Assembly: GCA_018238625.1 (NCBI GenBank)
Contig: JABCSY010000046.1
Coordinates: 1 to 32,312 of the forward strand
DNA: 32,312 nucleotides
Source of the DNA: Promethearchaeota archaeon
Lineage (GTDB): Archaea; Asgardarchaeota; Lokiarchaeia; Sigyniarchaeales; SOKP01
Reading direction: 5' to 3'
Part shown: positions 14,737 through 24,213 of the stretch, piece by piece
Layout of the letters: every line of letters begins with the position of its first letter
How positions within the stretch are numbered: the first letter of the stretch is position 1
Position numbers and translations under genes: made by a program
Notes under the pieces: model-generated
What the model saw: the letters and a program-made list of their open reading frames with translations, nothing else
Told to the model about the DNA's origin: nothing
Database searches by the model: none

Positions 14737-15840
14737 TTAGGATTTCAAGCGTTTTCTGATAAGAAGAGCAGATATTACGCTGAGTGCTCCAATTATTAGG
14801 TAGAGATCGTAGCCGGGGATAACGGGAAAAATTGGTAGGAAACCAACATGGAAGTGCTTTAGATCTGATTGATAATTCGTCCCAAGAGAATCATTTCCAA
14901 ATACTTGGATTCGGTGAGGACCGTTAATGGGTATAGAAATTGTCTTATTGCCCAGAATTGTCTTATTGGTTTGCCCATCTAATGAATACCCTTGCCAATC
15001 TAAACTTATTGTATTCTCATAGCTCAATAACAAACCTTCGTTCCGATTATCACCAATTACATAGTCAGAATCCCAAGAATATGCCACAGCATCGATATAA
15101 CACCGATAATTTGAGTCTCCTCCACGTGTGAAAAAATACACCTTAGTAATATTATCAATATTGTTTTTAAATGAAAAATCTCCGAAAAACTCTCCATCGA
15201 CATAAAATCTGTAAGATTGTTGTGCTAATCCTCGATAATTGCTTGTAGAGCATTCAAATTCAACTTTAATGTGATACCATGTATTATCATATGGAATTTT
15301 AGATGTGGCATGCCATCCTGAGCTATCTTCATAATTGATACGATCTACAATTAAACTGATCCATCCCATACCTTGCCCGTATACTCCTGATGCCGTCGAA
15401 TCGAGTAAAGTAAATTGGTTAGCTTTAGTAACATCACTAGACCTCATCCAAAACTCCACAGTACCATGAGTCTGAAGTGGAAAAATGTCAAATAACTCAT
15501 CGTGGTTGGTACTAATCCCATCATACATTTCAATAATGTTTTTATAACCACCGACTTCATCTACAACATTGACATATCCCGCTCCCTCGAATACACTCAT
15601 TACCATAGGATCAGATCCTGCTAAATCATTTTCGAATCCATATGTTGCGGGGTAATATCCACTATCGGGTTGAGTATAGGTCTTGTTTTCTGGGGTTACG
15701 ATGGTGATTTCGCCGTCGCTTGCCCTTGGAGGCTCAATTATGATTTTGGGTTTAAAATTTTGATTTATTGAGCCAGCTACGGAAAGCGAAAGAATAAGGA
15801 TAAGAAGACTAATACTAACATGTGCTTTTTTTATTTTCAT
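14737..15840 (-). CDS. Short surface protein with one LamG-like domain and sorting tail
   Basis: A 367-residue secreted protein related to the protein at 9832-13218. The signal sequence contains ISLLILILSLSVAGS. One module opens with VTPENKTYTQP and GYYPATYGF, has a jelly-roll-like middle with LPLQTHGTVEFWMRSS-type strands, and closes with GYSLDGQTNKTIL and FGND. It has no Ig-like repeats: the module runs straight into PVIPGYDL, a hydrophobic helix and RKRLKS. It would therefore sit close to the membrane or S-layer. A TATA-like sequence at about 15898-15910 is about 60 bases before the ATG. This may be the minimal form of the family or a shortened copy. Confidence 0.85.
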   Translation of the reverse strand: MKIKKAHVSISLLILILSLSVAGSINQNFKPKIIIEPPRASDGEITIVTPENKTYTQPDSGYYPATYGFENDLAGSDPMVMSVFEGAGYVNVVDEVGGYKNIIEMYDGISTNHDELFDIFPLQTHGTVEFWMRSSDVTKANQFTLLDSTASGVYGQGMGWISLIVDRINYEDSSGWHATSKIPYDNTWYHIKVEFECSTSNYRGLAQQSYRFYVDGEFFGDFSFKNNIDNITKVYFFTRGGDSNYRCYIDAVAYSWDSDYVIGDNRNEGLLLSYENTISLDWQGYSLDGQTNKTILGNKTISIPINGPHRIQVFGNDSLGTNYQSDLKHFHVGFLPIFPVIPGYDLYLIIGALSVISALLIRKRLKS

Positions 15841-15952
15841 TTTATTTCACATTTTAAAATTATTGTCTTAAATGAATTAAAGTATAGTTAGATAAGGCAG
15901 TATTTATGCTTAATTTAAAAAAAGAAAAATTTTGATAAATTACCTCATGAAT

Positions 15953-18900
15953 TTATTCAATTACATCCATAGGTTTTCCACAATGTTCTGGTATGGATTG
16001 TGAGCCACATGATGCACCCATCCAACAAACTAATTGGTTATTTTCCTTATGCATGGGCTTTCCACAATGCATTGGCAATTCGAGAATAGTCTCACCACAT
16101 TCAGCACATTTTAATTTTCCCATTTTTTTATCGACCTCATTATCTTCTTTTATAGTATTAATTTCTTTAATTTCCTTCTCATTTTCAGATTTTACATATT
16201 TGTGAGGGTCCTTCTTGAATTTAACTAAACACGATTCGTTGCAAAAATAATATTTCTTCCCATCGTGTTCGTGTTCAATCCAATCCTCGGGTGTTCCCTT
16301 CATTCCGCAAACAGGATCGATTACTAAATCTTCTTCGCTGCTTTTCATTTGCATTAACTTTGGGTTCATGTTATCGTAATTCTTAAACTTTTCAGGGTCT
16401 TGTTTAAAGTGAGCTTCACAGTTCGAACCGCAAAAATGATAGATTTTTCCTTGATATTCGTGTTCTAAAGCGCGTCTTGGATCGATTTCCATGCCGCAAA
16501 CGGGGTCTACAACCTTTTCTTGGGAGATTAATAATCTTTCTTCTTCGATTTGCTGCGGTGTTTTTGGTTCGTATCTTTTCAAGAAAAGTGCATTCCCAAC
16601 AACGGAAACGGAACTAGATGCCATAAAAACGGCAGCTAAATAGGGAGGTAAAAAGAACCCTGTACTGTAATATAGTACTCCCGCTGCTATAGGAATTCCA
16701 ATTATATTGTATATAAAAGCCCAAAACAAATTAGTTATCATTTTTCGATAAGTTTTTTTAGATAGATTAATAGCAGAAACCACATTCCTAAGGTCTCCCC
16801 TCATGAGTATTATATCGGCAGTTTCCATAGCAATATCGGTGCCTGAACCTATAGCAATTCCGACGTCTGCTTGGGCTAAAGCAGGAGCGTCGTTTATTCC
16901 ATCTCCAACCATACCAACAACTTTATTTTCTTCTGAATCTTGTAATTTCTTAATAGCTTCAGCTTTTTCGTTCGGCAAAACTTCCGCTAAGATGTGCTGC
17001 TCGTCGAATTTTAACTGTTTACCTATACTTAAGGCCGTTTGCTTGTTGTCTCCAGTTAGCATAAAAACTTCTAATCCCTTCTCTCTCAGTTTTTCTAACG
17101 CGTAAGGCGCTTGATCTTTTATTTTGTCAGAAATTCCGATAATTCCTTTGATCTCGCCTTCAACGCTAATTAAGATCGTTGTTATTCCTTGTTCTTGAAA
17201 TTCATTGAACTTAGCTTTATAAGAACCGATAGAAATGTTATAATCCTCCATTAACTTTTCGTTTCCTATCAATACGCTTTTGCTTTTAACGTTGGTTTTT
17301 ATACCTTTCCCGAGTACGGCGTCGAATTCAGTAGGAATTTCGAGAGTTAACCCTTTTTGATTTGCTTCTTCGATAATAGCTTGTCCAAGAAGGTGTTCCG
17401 AACCCATTTCAGCGCTTCCTGCAAAATATAATAGCTCGTCTACATCGAAACCTTTCCCCTTTAAATCCTTTTCGGTAAATATTGCTGAGACTTTTGGTTT
17501 TCCAACGGTTAAAGTCCCCGTTTTATCAAAGACAATTGTATTAATCTTGCTAATCGCTTCTAAAGAATCACCGCCCTTTAATAAAATTCCATTTTCAGCG
17601 CCTTTACCAGTACCAACCATTACAGCTGTTGGTATAGCCAAACCAAGAGCGCATGGGCATGAGATTACAACTACAGATGTAAATACTAGTAGCGATATTT
17701 CTAATCCTATACTAGCTATTAAAAACCAGTAGAGAAACGCTCCAGTGGCAATAATAATAACCGCAGGGACAAAATAATTGCTAACTTTGTCTGCTAATTG
17801 TTGTTTTGCCGCTTTTTTACTCTGGGCTTCCTTTACGAAATTGATTATTTGAAACAATAGAGTATCTTTCCCTATTTTTTCGGCTACAATATTTATCAGC
17901 CCAGTTTGATTAAGGGTTGCGCCTATTACTTCGCTATCAATTTCCTTTTTCACATATCTGCTTTCTCCAGTAATCATGGACTCATCTATTTTTGTTTTTC
18001 CTTTCACTACTCTTCCGTCAAGAGGTATTTTTTCACCAGGCCGAACAACTAAAATATCTCCTACTTCTATCTCTTCAATGGGGATCTCAATTTCTATTCC
18101 ATCCTTTAAAAGAGTAGCGGTTTTTGGTTGTAACCCTATCAACTTCTTAATTGCCTCAGAAGTTTGTCCCTTTGTCTGATGTTCAAAGTATTTTCCAATT
18201 AGCAAGAACGCTAGAATCATACTCATTGCTTCGTAGAATGTGTTTCCCTGAATCAAAAAAGTTGTGAGTATTGAATATACATAAGCAGTCGTAGTTCCTA
18301 ATGCAACTAAAACATCCATATTAGTGGATTTATTTTTTAGCGATTTATACGCACCTACGAGAAAGAAAGAACCTGCTACGCCGTAATCAGCAGTAGCTAA
18401 GAAAAACAGAAATGTATTCCGTACAAAAGTCGACGGTACGAACCAACTAATTGGAGTAATTATAAAAGCGAACGCTAGGGCAATTAGCAAGATTCGCAAC
18501 CGATATTTCATTTCTTTTTTGTGTTTCTCGATTTCTTTATCTATTGCTCCAGCAGCTTTTTCGATTTTATGGCCTAATTGTTTTATTTTTGAATAAACTT
18601 TACTCTCGTCAAGTTGTAGTTCATTGAATTCTATAAACATTTTGCTTGCCTTGAGATTTCCTCTGACATCGTAAATACCTTCTATTCTACTAACTTTATC
18701 GACAAAATCGTTGAAATCGGACTCTGAAAGAGATTCTACTACTCTTATATCAATTTTTGCTAAGGTTGCTTTGTATCCCAAGTCCTTAATTGTTTTATGA
18801 AATTCATCGTAACTGGTCCTATTTGAGTCAAATTCGACCGTAGCCTCTTCGTTAGCAAAATTAACAACTGAACCACTAACACCCTCTAAGTTTTTCAGTT

Positions 18901-18982
18901 TAGTTTCAATTTTGAGGGCACAAGAAGCGCACGTCATTCCTCCAAGTTTAATTTTTATTTTTTCGCTTGAACTTGTTTCCAT
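15953..18982 (-). CDS. copA: CopA-type heavy-metal P-type ATPase with YHS and HCGKPM tail
   Basis: A 1009-residue P1B ATPase, probably exporting Cu(I). The N-terminal HMA domain has MTCASC (16-21). A second HMA-like domain (about 78-145) lacks the Cys pair. The transport site is CPC (442-444), the phosphorylated Asp D486 is in DKTGT, the TGDN loop is at 643-646, and GDGIND is at 693-698. The normally invariant HP of the nucleotide domain reads HL (H530-L531). After the last helices come two YHS-type metal domains (about 824-870 and 887-930, each with DPVCGM and FC-x3-C), then a Cys-rich end with C-x2-C and two HCGKPM motifs (972-977, 1000-1005). GGTGGT lies shortly before the ATG. Metallochaperone domains fused at the C-terminus imply metal loading or sensing by the pump itself. 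Confidence 0.93.
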   Translation of the reverse strand: METSSSEKIKIKLGGMTCASCALKIETKLKNLEGVSGSVVNFANEEATVEFDSNRTSYDEFHKTIKDLGYKATLAKIDIRVVESLSESDFNDFVDKVSRIEGIYDVRGNLKASKMFIEFNELQLDESKVYSKIKQLGHKIEKAAGAIDKEIEKHKKEMKYRLRILLIALAFAFIITPISWFVPSTFVRNTFLFFLATADYGVAGSFFLVGAYKSLKNKSTNMDVLVALGTTTAYVYSILTTFLIQGNTFYEAMSMILAFLLIGKYFEHQTKGQTSEAIKKLIGLQPKTATLLKDGIEIEIPIEEIEVGDILVVRPGEKIPLDGRVVKGKTKIDESMITGESRYVKKEIDSEVIGATLNQTGLINIVAEKIGKDTLLFQIINFVKEAQSKKAAKQQLADKVSNYFVPAVIIIATGAFLYWFLIASIGLEISLLVFTSVVVISCPCALGLAIPTAVMVGTGKGAENGILLKGGDSLEAISKINTIVFDKTGTLTVGKPKVSAIFTEKDLKGKGFDVDELLYFAGSAEMGSEHLLGQAIIEEANQKGLTLEIPTEFDAVLGKGIKTNVKSKSVLIGNEKLMEDYNISIGSYKAKFNEFQEQGITTILISVEGEIKGIIGISDKIKDQAPYALEKLREKGLEVFMLTGDNKQTALSIGKQLKFDEQHILAEVLPNEKAEAIKKLQDSEENKVVGMVGDGINDAPALAQADVGIAIGSGTDIAMETADIILMRGDLRNVVSAINLSKKTYRKMITNLFWAFIYNIIGIPIAAGVLYYSTGFFLPPYLAAVFMASSSVSVVGNALFLKRYEPKTPQQIEEERLLISQEKVVDPVCGMEIDPRRALEHEYQGKIYHFCGSNCEAHFKQDPEKFKNYDNMNPKLMQMKSSEEDLVIDPVCGMKGTPEDWIEHEHDGKKYYFCNESCLVKFKKDPHKYVKSENEKEIKEINTIKEDNEVDKKMGKLKCAECGETILELPMHCGKPMHKENNQLVCWMGASCGSQSIPEHCGKPMDVIE

Positions 18983-19004
18983 TTGATACCACCTTTATTC
19001 TAAT

Positions 19005-19030
19005 TCTTAATTATCAACTTAGTTAATTAT
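19005..19030 (-). promoter_or_regulatory. Possible operator upstream of copA
   Basis: The nine-base palindrome AACTTAGTT (19016-19024) is flanked by near-symmetric AATTA arms, about 35-50 bases upstream of the copA start. Copper pumps are commonly controlled by metal-sensing repressors, but no regulator gene is adjacent, so this is only a candidate. Confidence 0.25.
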
Positions 19031-19236
19031 ACATTTTGCTTATATTTTGAAATATTAATGACGTGTTTAAGTGAGACTCTTAATGAGATCTTTTAAAAGG
19101 TTTATAATTTAAAAATTCGTTAAAAATTATACTTTAAAAATTAGGAATTCTTCGAGATAACATCAAAAAAGTGAAGAAACTACTAAAAAAGATTATTCCA
19201 ATTACATAACTTAATAGATATTCAACTAAATAGTTG

Positions 19237-19623
19237 TTATTTTCTACTTTCACGATATTTCTTAATTGCATCTTGCAATCCATCAGCAGCTAAATTACTA
19301 CAATGCAATTTAATTGGAGGTAATCCGTCTAAAGATTCAGCAACATCGGTTCTAGATATCTTCATGGCATCATCAAGCGTTTTGCCCTTGGCTAACTCTG
19401 TTATCATGGAAGAAGTTGCGATAGCAGCTGCACACCCAAATGTTTGAAATGAAACTTCTTTTATTATTTCTGCCCCATTTTTTTCTTCTACTTTAATATA
19501 TATATACATGAGGTCTCCACAAACGGGGTTTCCTACCTCTCCTATTGCGTTAGCATCTTTCATTTCCCCCATATTACGCGGATTTCGAAAATGATCCATT
19601 ACTTTATCTGAATAAATATTCAA
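19237..19623 (-). CDS. iscU: Fe-S cluster assembly scaffold IscU
   Basis: A 128-residue IscU/NifU N-terminal-type scaffold. The three cluster-binding Cys are present: C35 in GNPVCGD, C64 in FGCAAAIATSS, and C108 in KLHCSNLA. The Asp next to the first Cys (D37), known to aid cluster release, is also there. It opens with YSDKVMDHFRNPRNMG, the usual family start. It takes sulfur from a cysteine desulfurase and passes [2Fe-2S] or [4Fe-4S] clusters to apo-proteins. The desulfurase partner is four kilobases upstream on the same strand (22865-24088), separated by mobA and an MBL-fold gene, with all gaps under 90 bases, so one transcript is plausible. Confidence 0.95.
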   Translation of the reverse strand: MNIYSDKVMDHFRNPRNMGEMKDANAIGEVGNPVCGDLMYIYIKVEEKNGAEIIKEVSFQTFGCAAAIATSSMITELAKGKTLDDAMKISRTDVAESLDGLPPIKLHCSNLAADGLQDAIKKYRESRK

Positions 19624-19708
19624 TTCACCATTTCTACTGATATGTAATACATTAGAAAAGAAATTGACAAATTTAGTATTTATGATTTTTGCTTTTAAAA
19701 TATAGAAT

Positions 19709-22072
19709 TTAGTTTAAAATCAATAATCTCCTTTTTTTAGGTAAGTTTACTTTCTCTACGCCCAACTCTTTTACATATTCTACTGCTTTAATAAGTTTTT
19801 TTGGAGACTGATGGAAAAAGCATACTTCTTTTGGTTCAAGAGCTTTTATCATTTCAGCAAGCTGTATCTTATCTGCGTGTAATTTAATTTTAAGTTGAGG
19901 CATAAAAGTATTAATCAAAAATGCCCTAAATGGCGCTTTCCACGTTTCAGAGAATTCTATTATATTACCACCCGATATTAAATCAAATCCTGGTTGTTCG
20001 TGAATAGCCCCTGCAAGAAACACTAAATTGTGAGGGTTGCGACCAACCACATTGATAATATTTCGTATTAATCCGTAAGATAGATCTGGAGGGTGAGAAA
20101 TTATTATATTATTCTTCTTCCGCAAAAATTCTAAATCGTTGCGCTCAAACCATCTAAATTTAATGCTATTAAAAGGATTGGCTTTATTTTTTATTAATCG
20201 TGAAATAGGGCCGTAGATATATTCGTATCGATGATTGATTACTTGAATGTTTTTTCTAACCATCATATCTACGTAAATATTTGGGCGTTTTGTATAATTT
20301 TTTCTTAATTGTAACTTTCTGAAATACCTCCAAAACGTCAGCATAAAGCTTATGGCTAAACTTGAGGGGTCTGCTCCGATTAAAACGTTATCTTCATATT
20401 CCGCTTTTTGTTCTAAGAAGAGAATTAAACTATGAAATTGATCGGATATCTCTCCATGTTCTTCATGGGCACTGGTTCCGTCAATTAAGAGATAATCTAT
20501 AGGACGAGAAATTTGTTCTAAAAATCTTTTTGTCCCAGCAAAAGGCGTTATATCATAATATGTATAATCACCAGTGTATAAAAACCTAAAATCATTAACT
20601 TTTGCTAGTACCATCAATGCTCCCGGCATATGACCGGCGTGAAAAAACGATAGAAAACATCCGTTATCTTTAAATTCTATTTTATCTCCGTTTTCGACGT
20701 AAATAACATTTTTAACAATATTTCGATATTCCTCTTCGTCGACCTCTTCGTGATTTTCTTGTTTTAAGAAGTTTGAATCTCTTAAGAGGAACAAATCTAA
20801 CGTAATTCTTGAGCAAAGAACAGGTACTTCGGGGTTGAGCTGTATTAACTTCTTAAGGCCCGAAATATGGTCGTAATGACTATGTGAGACAAAAATAGCA
20901 TCTATTTTTGGTATAAACGATGTTTGACTTTGATTATTTTCAGAAGCTAATTCCTTTTCAATATCCTCTTTTTCTACATGTCTTTTTTCTTCTTCTAAAA
21001 TCAATTGAGGCAAGTTCTCGAGATATTCTTCTATATATATCGAATCGTCAGGTCTTTCATAAGTTTCTTTTACATCTTCCCCTTCTTTATCTTCTGTCTC
21101 TTCCTTCTCTTCTTTTATTTTTGAATCTGAAATGCCACAATCTAATAATATGTTAAGATTTCCTAAACCTAGGATGTGGCAGTTATGATTTGGTTTAAGC
21201 ACAATAGGATAAATGGTTACTCTCGTTTTCTCGTCTTTATTTTCGCTAGAAATAGATATGTTTTTAAAATAATTAGCATCAAACTTTCTCTCGATCTTAT
21301 CAATCGCTACTGAAATTTGACTTGCTCCTACGGGAACCCCCGTGATATAAAAATACCAGCCATACTTTCTTACCAAACTCTTGAGATTTTCATACATTTT
21401 ATCCCCAATTAGAGATTTAACAACAATAACCCTCTCTTTTTTGTAATAAATAAATTTTCCAATAGATTTTTTCTCTTTTAAGGGGATATCTTGATTTTCA
21501 ACCAACAAATCATGTAAGACGTCTTTAATTGGCATTTGAGGGATATTTCTTGATTTGATAAGCTTTAAATATTGAAAATATTCTTTGGTGTGGTATAAGT
21601 TACGCATGTTTTCTTTTTCTTTTAGTGGAATAACTAAGTCTTCGAACTGATAGTCTTCTCTGCTTACGGTTTTTTCTTCTTTTTTAGATTCTTTCTTATT
21701 CTTTCCCGTTTTTGCCTTGCTGGATTTTTGTTTAGACTTAGGTTTAGAAACGAAAAAAAACCAACCGTAGGAATTAATTAGTTTTCCTCTATTCCAAATG
21801 ATATCCTGCCCCGAATGAGTCGTAACTACAATAATTCTATCTTTTAGAGAGTATATTATTTTTGATATCGAATCTTTAGTCTTTTTAGAAATGTAACTAT
21901 TTTTTAATAGCAAATCATTTAAGACTTCTTCAATTGGTTTCTGAGGAATTTTCTTACTTTCCATTAATCTTAATTTGTCATGATAAGATCTTATTTTGTA
22001 GGAAGAACCTAATTCTTCTCTTTTTTCGAGCTCTATTGTTTTATCTAAAAATTTAAATTCCTCTTTATCCAT
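19709..22072 (-). CDS. Metallo-beta-lactamase/beta-CASP protein with duplicated N-terminal module
   Basis: About 787 residues. The C-terminal half is an MBL fold with HSHYDH (397-402), H481 in HAGHMPGA and D502 in LYTGDY, followed by beta-CASP-like sequence ending with HADKIQLAEMI and CFFHQSP, as in CPSF-type RNA nucleases. The N-terminal half holds two copies of a module of about 90 residues (about 18-109 and 149-244). Each has Y-x2-K-x-Y/R helices, a K-x-IPQ-x-PI-x-x-VL-x-DLL motif, a RVIVV-like strand and a closing YGW-(F/Y)-F. A Lys-rich linker joins them, and a very acidic insert of about 65 residues splits the start of the MBL domain before the HxHxDH motif. The ATG at 22072 is preferred over a TTG four codons upstream. 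A role as RNA-processing nuclease is inferred. The N-terminal module is unknown to me. Confidence 0.82.
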   Translation of the reverse strand: MDKEEFKFLDKTIELEKREELGSSYKIRSYHDKLRLMESKKIPQKPIEEVLNDLLLKNSYISKKTKDSISKIIYSLKDRIIVVTTHSGQDIIWNRGKLINSYGWFFFVSKPKSKQKSSKAKTGKNKKESKKEEKTVSREDYQFEDLVIPLKEKENMRNLYHTKEYFQYLKLIKSRNIPQMPIKDVLHDLLVENQDIPLKEKKSIGKFIYYKKERVIVVKSLIGDKMYENLKSLVRKYGWYFYITGVPVGASQISVAIDKIERKFDANYFKNISISSENKDEKTRVTIYPIVLKPNHNCHILGLGNLNILLDCGISDSKIKEEKEETEDKEGEDVKETYERPDDSIYIEEYLENLPQLILEEEKRHVEKEDIEKELASENNQSQTSFIPKIDAIFVSHSHYDHISGLKKLIQLNPEVPVLCSRITLDLFLLRDSNFLKQENHEEVDEEEYRNIVKNVIYVENGDKIEFKDNGCFLSFFHAGHMPGALMVLAKVNDFRFLYTGDYTYYDITPFAGTKRFLEQISRPIDYLLIDGTSAHEEHGEISDQFHSLILFLEQKAEYEDNVLIGADPSSLAISFMLTFWRYFRKLQLRKNYTKRPNIYVDMMVRKNIQVINHRYEYIYGPISRLIKNKANPFNSIKFRWFERNDLEFLRKKNNIIISHPPDLSYGLIRNIINVVGRNPHNLVFLAGAIHEQPGFDLISGGNIIEFSETWKAPFRAFLINTFMPQLKIKLHADKIQLAEMIKALEPKEVCFFHQSPKKLIKAVEYVKELGVEKVNLPKKRRLLILN

Positions 22073-22163
22073 TATGTTAAACAATTTTTTTTAGAGTAAA
22101 AGGTTTATTGAGAAAAACTAAGATACAAAAAAAAATGAGAATGATAGTTTTTAGTAATTAAAG

Positions 22164-22826
22164 CTATTGATATAATTTGATTACTTTCTCAAGATCGATT
22201 GGCCCGTTCACATTTATTAGGCCGACTAAATTCTGATCTAATGGCTTTATCGATTCCTCAACTGATATGTAGTTTATGTTCCAAGTCTTATCGACTATAC
22301 TGTTCAAAGCGTAATTTTTTTCTTGAATTGTTTTTTTCGCAAGTTCGTACGTTTTTTCAACGGGATAGATAGCAAATAATGGCTCTAAAAAACCATTATT
22401 CCATCTTGGAATACAACAATCGTATCCTTCGACTTCTTTAATCAATAATTCGACCACTTCAGGTTTGATCAAAGGCATATCGCCCGATAATAGAAAGCCC
22501 TTTTCAAAACCTAAATTATTCAATTCTTTAAAACCAGAATATATACCTAACATTGGAGTTCTTACATCTGGCTCTCCAATAATTTCTGCATCGTCAACGA
22601 TGAAGTTAATGTCTCTTGGAAAATTAATCTCTCTGTAATAAGAATTAATCTGATATTCTGAGTTAGCAACCAAAAAAATGTCTTCGTCAAATTTAGAAAG
22701 CGTTTCTATTTGATGTAAAATTAACGGTTTTCCGAGTACATCTAAAACAGCAGCCGATTTGTTTCCAAAGCGGATGTTTTTTCCGCCTATTAATATTACA
22801 ATTGCGAGCTTTTTTTGATCATCCAT
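22164..22826 (-). CDS. mobA: MobA-like molybdenum cofactor guanylyltransferase
   Basis: A 220-residue nucleotidyltransferase. The GTP loop ILIGGKNIRFGNKS (11-24) has the G-G-x-x-x-R-(F/M)-G form with a following Lys; LGKPLILHQIE is the second substrate contact; SGDMPLI with D116 binds Mg. The C-terminal INVNGPIDLEKV matches the usual N-(V/I)-N-x-P-x-D-L of MobA. The enzyme joins GMP to molybdopterin. The related CoA- or sugar-type transferases have a different loop, so MobA fits best, but a CTP-type enzyme is not excluded. It lies 38 bases after iscS and 91 before the MBL gene's favoured ATG, within a minus-strand row. Molybdo- or tungsto-enzymes usually also need Fe-S clusters, which gives the pairing sense. 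Confidence 0.85.
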   Translation of the reverse strand: MDDQKKLAIVILIGGKNIRFGNKSAAVLDVLGKPLILHQIETLSKFDEDIFLVANSEYQINSYYREINFPRDINFIVDDAEIIGEPDVRTPMLGIYSGFKELNNLGFEKGFLLSGDMPLIKPEVVELLIKEVEGYDCCIPRWNNGFLEPLFAIYPVEKTYELAKKTIQEKNYALNSIVDKTWNINYISVEESIKPLDQNLVGLINVNGPIDLEKVIKLYQ

Positions 22827-22864
22827 TTTTAAATTTAACCTTTCAAGTAAGTTATAAACAATTA

Positions 22865-24088
22865 TTATTGATGGTTATTCTTATCAAACATATATTGTAC
22901 ACCCTTTTTAAGAGGTGACATTTTTCTAAGTCTTTCTATTATTGGGGGTAATTTTTCTAAGAAGTAATCTACATCATCTTCCGTAGTAAACCTCCCAACC
23001 GTAGCTCTTAAAGAACCATGAGCTTCTTCTGGTCTCAAACCTATAGCAAGTAATACGTGAGAAGGGTCTAATGATTTAGAAGAACAAGCTGAGCCTGTAG
23101 ATGTAGCTATTCCTTCCCCATCTAAATCCAAAACAATGGATTCTCCTTCGATAAATCTAAACCCCAGGTTAACGTTATTAGGTAATCGTTGAGATGGGTG
23201 TCCGTTTAAATACGAATCCTCAATATTATTAAGGACGGTACGAATAATCTTATCGCGTAATTTAGTTTCCCTTTCAATTTCTTTTGGCATTTCTTCCTTA
23301 GCTATTTCCACTGCTTTTGCAAAACCCGCGATCCCAGGAATATTTACTGTGCTCGGCCTCATATCTCGCTCGTGACTACCGCCATACATAATTGGTTCAA
23401 TGTACTTCCCCCAACCATCTCTAATCCCTTTGTTTCGTATATATAGCATTCCAACTCCTTTAGGTCCATACAACTTGTGAGCTGTCGCAGATAATAAATC
23501 TATATTCAGTTCATTTACATCAATTGGAACTTTACCAAACGCTTGAACAGCGTCCGTATGGAAAATTATATCGTGATTTTTGGCGATTTTTCCAATTTCT
23601 TTAATAGGTTCTATAGTTCCTATCTCGTTGTTTGCAAACATTACGCTGATAAGGATTGTTTTGTCCGTAATTTTATCTTCTAACTCTTTTAGATTTATTA
23701 AGCCAGATTTATCAACAGGTAGGAAAGTTAACTTAAAACCTCTTTTTTCCAATTGTTTGCACGTATTATCGACGGCATGATGCTCTATTGCAGAAGTAAT
23801 AATGTGATTTCCTCTGCTCTTATTTTTCAACGCAACGCCCAATATTGCCAGATTATCCGCTTCTGTCCCTGAAGACATAAAAAATATCTCGTCTCTCTGG
23901 ACGTTAATTAATGACGCTACAGTTTGGCGAGATTTCACTAATATTTGAGCGGCTTTTTGACCAATCGAATGTAGACTCGAAGAATTTCCATACGATTCTC
24001 TGAAATGTTTATTAACTTCTTCAATCACACGAGGGTCCATTGGCGTAGTCGCGGCATAATCAAGATAAATGTACTTCGATGTATCCAT
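22865..24088 (-). CDS. iscS: Cysteine desulfurase IscS/NifS
   Basis: A 407-residue PLP enzyme of the class V aminotransferase fold, near the normal length of about 400. YLDYAATTPMDP opens it. The PLP-stacking His lies in SAIEHHAV (H103 or H104), the Asp in FHTDAVQ (D179), and the PLP Lys is K205 in ATAHKLYGPKG. The catalytic Cys C335 is in TSTGSACSS, a long-loop group I (IscS/NifS) arrangement. It removes sulfur from cysteine and hands it to IscU, also encoded in this row. It is the first gene of the minus-strand series with mobA, the MBL gene and iscU. Confidence 0.95.
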   Translation of the reverse strand: MDTSKYIYLDYAATTPMDPRVIEEVNKHFRESYGNSSSLHSIGQKAAQILVKSRQTVASLINVQRDEIFFMSSGTEADNLAILGVALKNKSRGNHIITSAIEHHAVDNTCKQLEKRGFKLTFLPVDKSGLINLKELEDKITDKTILISVMFANNEIGTIEPIKEIGKIAKNHDIIFHTDAVQAFGKVPIDVNELNIDLLSATAHKLYGPKGVGMLYIRNKGIRDGWGKYIEPIMYGGSHERDMRPSTVNIPGIAGFAKAVEIAKEEMPKEIERETKLRDKIIRTVLNNIEDSYLNGHPSQRLPNNVNLGFRFIEGESIVLDLDGEGIATSTGSACSSKSLDPSHVLLAIGLRPEEAHGSLRATVGRFTTEDDVDYFLEKLPPIIERLRKMSPLKKGVQYMFDKNNHQ

Positions 24089-24213
24089 AATTAATCATGA
24101 ACAATAATTTTAGATTCTTCTATTTTAATAATTATCATACTTAAATTATTAACTCTTATGATTGGGTTTTATAACTAAAATAAAAAAAAATTAAATTAAT
24201 AAGAAAAAGAAAA

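Noticed and set aside
20920..21156. Forward 78-residue ORF
   Set aside because: It is antisense to the acidic insert of the MBL gene, whose Glu/Lys codons give Phe/Leu-rich reverse translation.
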